64,000 nt of DNA from Clavelina lepadiformis (lineage: Eukaryota > Chordata > Ascidiacea > Aplousobranchia > Clavelinidae), in the NCBI RefSeq assembly GCF_947623445.1, contig NC_135242.1:22568001-22632000 (forward strand), given 5' to 3'. Below are positions 49,001-61,000 of this stretch, piece after piece. Position 1 is the stretch's first letter. Each line of letters opens with the position of its first letter. The notes below the pieces were generated by a model. The model saw only the letters and a list, made by a program, of their open reading frames with translations, did not search any database and had not been told where the DNA came from. The position numbers were made by a program, and so were the translations under genes.

Positions 49001-52000
49001 ACTGGAATAGTTGGGAAGCAAACGCCTTTAATTTAAGGTTAATTTTGTTTTCAGGCGTACCGATATTTGACTGCTCAGCCGTCGCACTAGACGCAGCGAT
49101 GTTATCACAGCTAACATTACACACAAATCAATTGTCTGATCTTGAACTTGTGTTTAAGGTGACTGATTGCAAAGTTATTTAATATTAGCGTCTTATTAAC
49201 CTCTCGCAGAACATTCTACTTATTATCTTTTATTTCATCACAATAGGCATTATTTCGCGAAACGAAAACATTAAGTGACCAGAGCGAATCGGAATTATTA
49301 CTGAGAATGAATGTTGTTCAGCTTATCCATGGATATCTTAAGGTGCTAAAACACTGAACAGGCTGTTTCTTGTGGAGTTCTAATTGAAACACTTTTTATT
49401 TGCTGCAATGAGCTTAAGCACTTGGCAGTGTTAGCAACAAATTCAGTGACAGTATTTAATTATTATATAATATATAATTATATATGCATCAAACTACCAA
49501 GATTTTAATGTGAAGAATATCACAACTAGTTAAATAACTTTTGCCTTCACCATTCGATTATCTGATACTGATTTTGTGCTCAGATTCTGCGATGGTGTAT
49601 TGGTGCGCGGTTACTACCTGAGCAACTGGAAGGACATACGATAACTGAACTGGACGAAAACGATGAATTTCACTTTGTTTATCGGCAAAAAACTTTGAAA
49701 GAAATTTTTTCCCGTCGGAGAAGTGAAATCGACCATTTAAAGAAGTGAGTGTGATATGAAACAGAAGTGCAAGATAAAATTGTAATATATTATCAGAAAG
49801 CTATTTCTTGAAAAGTACACCACTATGTAGTTCTAAATATTTTTCACCCAAAGACTGACTCCAGTTGATTGAAAATATTAAGGATCAAATCTTACCGTAT
49901 ATACCACTATATATTTAAACATATAAAATGGTACGATACAAAAACATGTTTCGCCCTATTTGGTGTCATGGTAATTGTATTTTGCGTGTTAATTAAGATG
50001 TCTTTGTTAACATAGAGCACCATCAACGGGCCTTCTCATGATCGACGGAATAATTGACCACACGGGGGAGCACATCCTCGCACAGTGGAGAAAGATGAGC
50101 GAAAACGAAGTCGAAGCGTATCCACCACCCAGTTTAATGGTTATTATTCTACTTGGGCTTGTAGTAATGCGGAAATATACCTGCTGTGCAGCTTACCTTG
50201 CTAGTTGTTTGGGATTTACTATTTTTGTTCGTTATTTAAAAATACGAACTACTTTTTCTTAAATAAGTACATTCTTTGGTTCTGACATATTTGCTGCGTG
50301 TAACAATTAATTAGGCTCTGCTGGACATGTATTACTTGGACAACATTGACGAAGTTTTGAAGCATTCGATAGTTACATACTTTTTAATCGATGTTCTAGC
50401 CTTGGAAGAAACACAAGAGGTAATGTAAATAATACGGAACTTAAAGGTTATTATTTTTAAACAAAGTAATGGAATAGCAATCTTATAATGTACCATGAAA
50501 CTGTTTAAGTTTGTATTTACAGTATGTTCTTTCCTATGAGCTTGTCCTTCTTTTTTTTCCAAAAGCATCAGTCAAAGCACAGTGTTGAGCTCATACGCCA
50601 GACCGATAACCGATAGAATCTGTTATAAAAATTTTTATATTTCTTTGCTGAAGTAGATGCAATAAACAGAGCACACGTCTCTATGTAATAAAGGTCTCTC
50701 TTTAAAAGCCAAAATTCAGACAATTTACTCGCAAATTGAATGTGTGTGTACGTTTGAAAATGATGGACCATCATTGCAATGGAAATACTTACGGTGGCGT
50801 TTAACTTTCCATATTTTCATGCGTAGGCAATTTATGTTTGGGTTCAACGGTTATTGGTGAAAATTAATGAAAGTCAATGTAATCTCGACGTTTGGCTCTA
50901 TGATTAATGATTAAGACATATGGTGTTTTTGTTTAAGTACTTAATCTGCATTTGAATTGTATAGTTTTGGTTCACTTTTCGGCCTGGTTTTTTATGATAA
51001 TTTTATTTGCCTTGGAAGCGATACTGTTAATCTTTTTCTGTACAAAATGCCCAACTGCCATGTTGCCTGTAAATGCTGCAATGCTGCTTACACTACACGC
51101 TGCTTCACTTTGCAATTTAAGACTTTGAGGAAAATTAACAGTTCGTAAAGTCATAAAGCAAAAAGGCACTTCGTATTCTGCAGCTGCTGTGCCAAAATAC
51201 CATGTTGTTAATTATCAGGCTAAAACAATCTAAGTGCAATAAAATCGAAGCTGGTAAGACATGTTTTGCGACATCATTATCTAATTGTCATTTTAACTAT
51301 AATACCTGAATCATGATGACTTCATTTTAATGACTTTGTTATGGTTCTGTATGATACTACCTCAATACCAACACAATCTAATTGATCTGCAAAGTTAGGC
51401 CAACGCTTGGTCGACAGCTAAGAAGCTGTATATTCGCCAGATACATGGTACAAATAGGCTTTCAGGATGCTGCAATTACCAAATTAAATTATAGTAGCTC
51501 TTGTTAATCAACTTTGATTTCTTTGGAATGTCTCAATAACACAAACCCTATAGTTATCAAGCAACTTTGCTTAAATATTCAACCATGCAAAATTTTTCTT
51601 TAGCTGGAAACTGAAAGAAGTAACTTTTATGAGACGACAAGATTTGAACATCGAGAAATTGTCAGTTTTTTCCCACAAACATTTCAGCTCTCACCGGGCG
51701 CAACCAAGCTTATTAAAGCGTTTTGGCTTCTTGATCACAAGGAATTCCAGGTAAGATTGCTACGAGCAGAAAGTTATTCCGTGGACTCTGTGATTGTTCT
51801 GATATCTCAAGCAAAGGTTTGTTTGCTTGTCGTATCTGCAGCCAAAAGTACAAAATTTTTTGTACTGTAGTAAACTGTAATCACCCTAAGTTTCAAAGAA
51901 ATTTTGTTTCATTTCACAGTAAAACAATTGACCTATTTCTGTCTTGAAACTGTGTGATGCGGTCAATTTTCCGTAGGTCTATATTTTTCATAGTAAACTG

Positions 52001-55000
52001 GAACACATTGGCAAAATTTTTGGTTAGAGTAAACATGGGTTTTATGTAGACAAGTTATTTTATTCAAAGTAGATTAGACATCAATATTCATAGTAAATCA
52101 GTGACGTAACTGTGCATAGCATTCTTAAGTTAAACCTTATATTCATCGTTGAAATGGCAAAATCGTGGATAAAAGAATTTTTTTAGAAGTCATTATGAAT
52201 AGGCTAAAATGATAATTACTGTCTAGCACAAAATTTGCAAAAACTTAAATGTAATATGCATTTAAATGTATTTGTAGAAGAATAATTAACATGTGACAAT
52301 GCATGCCGCTAGTTTAACTTGAAATTTGACACAAACTGTATCGATCATTAAGTTGAGTAGACAGTACATCCGGTTGTAGGCTTACTCATCTACATTATTT
52401 GAAACCTGCAAGCCTAATGACCCAGGCCCACTGGCACGGCAAATCTGAGGCCGGAATATCTGGAAATGTGATCTGTAGTTGCTTGTTGAACACCATCCAG
52501 TTTAGAGGCTCACTTCGTCCCAACATTGTCACCTTTCCTTCTTGGCTGCTAGCAGTTGGTGAACCGAGCACCAGGAGATTGTCTTTCGGCCACGATAACA
52601 CAAATGCGTAGACGTACGAGTCCTTTGTTGTGTACCATATGTTTGCTGTGTAACTGTCGTTTTGTGCTGTTGGCCAGGGTTTGCTTGAGTAAACGGCTTC
52701 TCCGTTTACTTTTAACCAACTTCCAATTTGCTTGAGTCGTTCCTGGAATATTGGGACTATGGTGCCTTCGTGTGTGGGCCCCACATTCATCAGCATGTTT
52801 CCTCCGCAACTAATTGTGGAGGCGAGCGTCTGAAATTGTAAAGTGTTGCTTGAAACTTTTTTACATTTGCAAAAACTTTTTATTTTTACAGTTATGTGTT
52901 GCAACTTGCGAGGCTATCATCTGATTGTCTTAAAATTGATTTTGCGTTGCTAGTTAGTTCAAAAGTGTGTAACAACAGTGGGGTGCACTTCGTTAGACTA
53001 GGTAGTGTATTTATTGTAACTTCTGCTTTCATAGCTATTAAAAACTTGAACGTTGTGGAAAAAACTGTTTAAAATTGTTCTCATGACAAAGCAAGTACAG
53101 TTAGACCAAGATTACAACTTGCAATACAATTTACCAAGGCGGTCAGATAATTTGATTATTATCGTAATCTTTAATGAAGCATGACAGATGTAATACTTGT
53201 AGCCTATCTGTCCAGTTGCTAGGTAACTCTTCACGGCGCTCTACGCTTTTACAGAATATGCTTGGTAACTCTATTGCTCTATTGCCGTCTTTAAGTACAT
53301 AATTACTGTTCTAGTCTATCTGTATCTTATCTGTTATTGGTTTGAAAACTTTTGTTACAATAAATGTATTAGATTGTCTATCAATTTGCACCCTGCTCTC
53401 AGTCACATAAAAGTTAGCTGCGAGTTTAACAACCGTGCCTATGATTTTGTAATAAGTAGCATTATATCATTTTTTAGAAGGGTGTAATACTTTTGTGTTC
53501 ATACCGACAGTATCTCTTCAATGGTCAGGTATTCATCGATGGTGGCATCACGTCGATAGCCCCAGGATCTCTTGTCAATTGTCATGCAGTTTTCCCATTT
53601 ATGATTCTGAAGCTTGCCTGGATTGTACCTGAAAATTTAATTGATTCATGTCAAATTGTTAGACATCAAAACATGTACGGCATCCCGCTGCTGACTTAAA
53701 ATCATCTTTGTGGGTTACACTTCAGTGAATGTGATAAATTATTGCCAGTAATTTCTGGCAACTTGCTCACCTATCTTGACAAGTGTAATATCCCCCATGT
53801 TTGCAAGCTGTTCCACTGCCCCATCGATCATTTGTTACCACAGTGTCCTGTCACGTAGCAAAATTATGCCCGTAATAATATAAGCCATAAAACCTATTCA
53901 TTTATTAACATCGCTCGTAAAGTGAAGATTACCTTCACTGGGCTCTCATTGTAAAGCCATGCCAGAAAACCAGTCGAATTCCAATATTCGACGGGCCCAG
54001 CGTCTCCATCTGACCACACGATGTCAGGCTTATATGTGTTCACAATTTCATAAAGTTCTGGTATTGTTTTGTCGTTGACGAAATTTTTTCTAGTGAAGTT
54101 GGTTTCTTTGTCTCTAAAATTTGTTCAGTTAGATTTCTAACAAGTGTCTGTTTACTTTGTAGTTTTTACTGTCATTAAATTGTTAAGCTTGTAATCTGGC
54201 ACCGCCTTGCACCAGGATTTGTGTTAAATATTTGCATTCCTGGATACTCACGCCAAGTATACTGGATTAAACCATTCAAAGAGGGAATGATAGAGACCAA
54301 AGTGTATGTTTGTTCTATTCCTTATTGCTGTAGCCAGCTCTCCCACGAGATCTCGATTTGGCCCCACGTCTTTTGAATTCCAGTTCCAGGAAACCGAGGA
54401 TGGCCAGTTTGTGAAACCCTCATGGTGTTTGCTTGTCAGCACAATGTACTGTGCTCCGGATTCTGAAACAAAAACATTTCACAAATTTGTTGTGTTTCTG
54501 CAGTTATTCTTGCAGGGAACAGGGATAATAAGTTTGTAAATCATTCGGTTATTAACTGGTCATTGGTGAAGTCCACCTGGCTTTTATTTGGTATTTAATT
54601 TTGGCTTGATTGTGTTTGACAAAGTACCATAATGGAACAGCTGATAATCACAACCACTATGCCATTTTCATTTTTGAAGTCACAACACTGTTTAAATGTG
54701 ATTTTTATAAATAGACATACGCACAATAACGGTATCAGGTATATATATATGTCAGTTTCCATAAATACAAGCACTGTGTACCTTCAAATAAATCTGCCCA
54801 CTGGTTGGGATCGTAGAATTCGGCTTTGAAAGACTTGGCAAAGTCAGCATAAGTGAATTCTGGTGGATAATTTTTACTCATAAAATCCACCACCTTCTGT
54901 TGAGGGCTACCCTGTAGAATTTGTAAGTTAATATATAATTGTTAGCTTGTATGATATATATATATATATATATATAATGATATAATGTATATATCGAAAA

Positions 55001-58000
55001 GTATTTGTATAAAAACAAAAGAAAACAGTTACTTATATTTATATATCGCCTATAAAAACACGCCCTAGTCGAGCTTTATTTTTGATTAACCTGTTTTATT
55101 TAAGAATTAAGACTTTGACACTTAGTCGAAAGATTTCTTATTTGCAACTATAGATTTAGAATTTAACAATCATGATTACAATGCAATCAAAATCAAATTT
55201 CAGTTGCCTCAGAGAACTTTTCTTTTGGTATGATCTTGGTGATTTATTACCAGTACTCTAAATCAACTTGATCTAGTATTTGCACACAAACTTACTTTCC
55301 AATACCACCAAAACCATTCACTGACAAAACTAGGCACTGAAAAGACGCCCCAGTGAATGAAAATTCCAAATTTTGCTTCGTCGTACCAAGCAGGAAGAGG
55401 CCTAGAATCCAGCGAGTCCCATGTCGGTTGGTAGGTATGCACTGGCTCACTCTTACCCTTGCTTTCATGTGTTGTGTTTGCCCGATCTACAGCATTTTGT
55501 AGGTTTCTTAATGAAAAATCAGAGTCGTGTTGACTTGGTTTGGTAGCTAGCACCAATATCGGCAGTACAAGTGCAAATAAATGCTTCATTTTCCTAATCA
55601 AAGCTCAAATTCTGTTGAGCGTAAAAGCAGAGATTGATGATACAGAATGAACACTTGAGTTCAAATTGCTAAAAATTATTGGAATATCATACGTTTTATT
55701 TCAAGCAAAGCGCGTATACTCTTGCTGTCGATGTAAAATGGCATGAAGCAAGGATGATGAGACATAAAACAAAACAATCACGCACCCTGCATTTATTCTG
55801 GCCACCAGTATATTTGCTCTATCTTCTTTGTATCAACCTTAATCTAGCCAAACTTATTCCCTGCCTAAGTACAGCTATAACTTACACATGAGATTTCTAT
55901 ATACTGTATATGATAATTAATCTACCCTGTTCTGGTTGTGGTTGTTCCATACCATGCAAATTCATTTTCTTAAGAACACTACACGTTAGAGCGCCACTAC
56001 TCCAAAGTAAACAACACTGAATGGTTTGAAAGTATGTTGTTGTCAATGAGCTTTTTTTCTTTTCACGCTTCATTGATGTCAAAAAGAACCTTTTTCCTTT
56101 CTTATCTGCTTCTGAATTGGGTTGCTGTGTGGTTAATGTATGGTTAAGTATTAAGTGGGTTATTTTTTCTGTGTACTGTGCTTCAGTTTTGCATTATCAC
56201 TTGCTTAGTATTGCTGTATTTTTAAAAAGACAAAATCCATTGTCTATTGTTTTGTCACACTATAATACTGGTCCTAAAGCTATTGTTGATGTCATAAACA
56301 ATTAAACACAGCAACACATTAAAACAAGGTGGCCAATATGCACAATATATCATCAAATAAAAGGCACTACTGGTGAATGCAGAACTTTATTGTCTGCTTT
56401 TATTGAATGTTGAATGTTTATTGAACTATTATCTTGAATGATACCTTGAATGATGCCTACGGCAGACAATAAATTTCTGTATTCACCAGTAGTGCCTTAT
56501 ATTTTATGATTATTATTATGCCTGTTGGCAACCATAGTATATGCACAGTAAAAATGTTTTTCTTGTAATCAAATTTAAGCGATATTTTCCTTATTATGTA
56601 AGTTCCTAGATAAGTGCCCAAGCTTTAATTTGCTATTTTTCAGTGCTTTTTACCATACTGCACTGAATGTGGCTTTAAACGTTATGATTCAAACCACGAG
56701 CGTCAAAAAGTGCGTAATACATACGTTGCATAGATTAACAGCATTCTGATACTTTACACAGGAGTCCCTCGCAATTTTCAATGAAGCAGGCACTGATAAG
56801 CCGTCAGAACCTTGGCAGGAAACGCGAATATTGCAAGCATACTTATTCCAAGGCCATGAGAATTTTGCCCTTCAATATCTGACAACTCATCAGTTGAACA
56901 TTGCTTCATTTGATGATGTCAAGCTTCACATAGACATCTTTATTAAGAATGGGTATGAACTTAATATTCTGTTTCTGTGTTCTACGGTTTCTGGTAAATT
57001 GCTTTTATTTTTTGTCCAATGCCCTTAATAGAATGCTATGAGTTTCACAAATCACAAAAAATTCTGATTACAATCATTAACTTCTAAACGGCGTTTATCA
57101 AATGTCTGAAGTGCCCTTTCTTTCGGTATAAAGCATAGACATGATGTATAAAGTGTAAAAAGCTTTCTGTTTCTCGAACAGCCACTTATGAAGAAACCAA
57201 TCAAAGCCTGTAATGCAGATTAACCTTTAATTCTGAGAAAAGCTGTTGGGTGCAATAGTTGAATTTAAGGTTAAAATTCGTAACTTTACTAGTTTAAAAT
57301 TATTTCAGCTGCAAGCAATTGCAAACTACTTTGTGCTTATCTCGTTTTCCACCCACAGACTTCCACACCATGCCTTGGAAGTCGCTAGATTGAGACCGGA
57401 CACGCAAAGCCAGGAATTGGCCTATTTTCACTTGTTTTCATGCTGCTATAAAGAAGAAATGCTAAACGACGTCGTGAAAATATCGATACTTCGTGGAGAA
57501 GACGTAAGCAACAAATTATCATTATCCCTCTGTCTTACAACTATACAGTTATTTTTGTAAACTTTCGTTAATCATTTACAGGATTTACTCGTCAAATATC
57601 TTCAAACATCCAATATTCCTCACTTTCAAGATCTACTTGTTCTACATCACCTGAAAAACTTCCGATATCTCAAAGCGATACAGACCTACAGACAGAACAA
57701 ACACAATTACATCATGGTAAGCTCTATACATTGCACCTGGACACATTGCTTTTGTTTTGTTCGTATTGCAGTTATAAAATAGTTAACTGTACATTCCGTG
57801 CTACTGGTTATAACCAATAGTCACGCTGGGCGTTGAATTGGCATGAAATTGTATACGCCATTTCCTGCTTGTGTCTAATTTTTATTCTTGCTAATTGTTG
57901 TCGCTCATTTCCTCATTTCGCAGTAAACCTGAAGAAGCTTATGCTTGCGAAAGCTTGTGTCGAAAACTATAAAGTTAACCTTAAGAATGTCAAACTATAT

Positions 58001-61000
58001 CCTGTTTTTTATTTTACTTTAAAATTTGGTTAAAACGGTTAAGACAACATCAGTTATTGTTGTGCAATTGATAACATACTTGTTATTTATTTAGGCTGAG
58101 CACGACCCATCAGCAAAACAGCAACACGCGACCCTGAACCATATAATCCAGGGATTTACCAACATATTACCTGATGTGCAGAAAGAGGTGGCTTTCTCTG
58201 GAGGGAAGTTGTTTGAAAGGAATACGATTCTCAGGAAAGAAGGTGATTTGAATACTTTTGTTGTAAACTTCTGCATATAAAATGCTGCCAGTGCTGTTTT
58301 ATTAACGGCTTCCGCTGACAATATTTTCAAGTAATTTCTATTCCATTAAGTATATACTTTATGTGATACTAGTAAATCATGTCATACCTGTTAAGATTTA
58401 AGTTAGCCTTCACATTACATAGGTTATTATTTATTATCACTATGTAACAGAAATTTTGTTTCGCTACTTTTTGTAATGCCCCTTTATGTATTTTTGGGTG
58501 CTAAGTTCAAAAATCCAGTTAATTTTTTCATACCTTCGTAACTTTTTGAGATATTCAAACTTTTTGTTTCATCTGATGTAGCTGTAAGTAGCAAATTGTG
58601 TTGTACTCTAGCAGTAGATTTCAACTCCACATCAAGGTTTTGTTTGGTTTATTAAACGCAAAAGCCAGTTTAAAAACATTACATAGGTTTTTACTTACTA
58701 TGTACGTGTAGAGAAACAATTTCTTTGTCGTGCAGTTTATGAACCGAAACCATTATCAGCAACCCTCAATTCACAAAGCAAAAGTCTTCCTCTCTCTCAC
58801 GCCTCTCTACTGTCAATGGTTTTAAACAAAACTAAAGACATTGATGAAGGAAACACCATGTCACCTTTCCAGCAGAGGTTGGTGTCATCTTATATTATAT
58901 TCGCAATGGTCTCTCTGTTAAAATGTCGGTGTAGCTGTGACCCATAAAAATATGATATTGTTGAGTTCTGATTTGCTTTTAAAAGTTTTTTTATGGCTTA
59001 TTACCAGTATTTGATGTGTGACAAACACATTACATTTGCACGAGCTTTTATTCTTAACCTGACGGAAGTGCAGTGACCCTCCTGACTTAATTCTGAGGAT
59101 GTTGTTTTTAATTATTTTCAATGGCGTATTTTCTGCTCATTCTTTTCCCTAAAGTTAAATGAATCTATTTCTATACATCACTCGTAGCTAGAAAAGGATC
59201 TATAAATTCATTTGCATATAATAACCTTACCTCTCAGACCAATAAAAGATTTATCTTCGCAATCTTTGACTTCATTGATGGACGAAGAGAAAGCGACAAC
59301 GACTGGAAAAGGAGCTGAATCAACCACAGTGAAAATAACATTTCAGCCGACTCCCATAAGGTTGTTCAACTTCTATCCTTTTTGCTTAAATTAACACATT
59401 GATTTGAGTTTTTATGACTCTGCTCATGCAAACAGTGACTTATGTCATAATTCTTGTTTTATTGCAGAGCCATGAGAAGAACCTCCGTTGGCGGTGTAAG
59501 TGGCACCCCCTTGTGCCAGCAGAAATCTATTTTGCATAGTGCACATGGAACGCCCTTAGCAAAGGAAAGGGAGACAAGAACAAAGTATGTTGTTTACGCA
59601 GTGTTACCGGTATATTGCTATTACCTTGTTTAATAAATTGTATATAAGTTGTTACATGTTTTGTTTTGTACAGTTATGAATAGTGTATCATCATTGTAAC
59701 ATTGTCATCTGCAAATACAGTCCGGTTCTTGCAGTCGCCGCAATGCTACTTCAAACGCCTCCGATTAAAAGGAAGCCCACATCGCCAGACCCGAGGATGA
59801 AAATGCTGGAGATGTTCACCCCACAGTCCATTCTCAAAGTTAAATTGTTAAAGTGAGCCACCGTGATCAGTTCTTAGTTCGTGGCATTTAGATTAATTAC
59901 TTTATGCTGGAAATATCGATTCGGAACAACTGGATTACAGTATATATATAATTTGAATTTTATGCAGTTGTGGACTCCATGAATATTGACCATTAGAATG
60001 TTTTAATTTGAACAGAGGAAAATCCCCTTCTCTACCATGTATTTCCCAAGAATCCTCGGTGAGAAGTTTGCCAACAGAGACCGGAAGTCTGACCTCATTA
60101 AATGTTCAAACGAGTGAAAATCGCGACTTTTCCAGGTATGTGTTATTTTGCTAAATTATGCCTCATTCTTTTTTCTCTATTCCTCGCTCTGCTAGTACCA
60201 TAGGAACGGTGCTTAAGCGTTTAAAACTCTAAGTAGAATACACATTTATATATTTATAACTAATTCTCCAACACAGTGATTTGAAAGCATAAGCAATTAA
60301 TTGCATTGTTATGACGTTGTACGTTGATTTACTACTGTAGCCAACCATCTCTCAACTCGTCAGACTCAGAAAGTGCTGAGCAGACAAACCCAAGTGTGAT
60401 GTCACGATCAGACACCCAGTCATGCATGGATCGATATGTAATGTGAGTGAATTTATTCCTAGCAGGCATAGCATAGCAGCAACAGTTGTCTTTAGTAGAG
60501 CAAGTGATCTAATGTAGACAAAGTTGTTTATCAGTAGAAAGAAAATGGGCAAGTTGGGAAGTTTTAGAAAGACAGAAAAAAACGATAGTAGTTTCAGACT
60601 TTTATGAAGAGTCAGAAGTATGTTCACGTCGTATAAATTCAATTTCCTCAGGATAAATATCGAAGCATTCCAATGTTTTGATTTAAGAAATATTTTGTGC
60701 TTCTATTAGTTTCCAAGCAAGTTGATTTTGAGTTCTGCGTAATTTCAGAAAAGCATTAACTGGGATCTCTACGCCACCTGTGAAGAAACTTTTGACAAAT
60801 TTTAAAGGACTCACTTCCAAGAATCTGGATGAAGATGCAAAACCACAGTAAGTGAAAATCGACTATTCAGTGCACATGTTGCAGCTGTATGTGATATTAT
60901 TGGCTGTTTTGATTAAAACTGTTTAGGCTAGTTAGGCTCAGTTGCCCAGTGTCGCTGCATAAGTGTGTTGAAGCTGATACGTTTTTATTGTGATTTTCAG

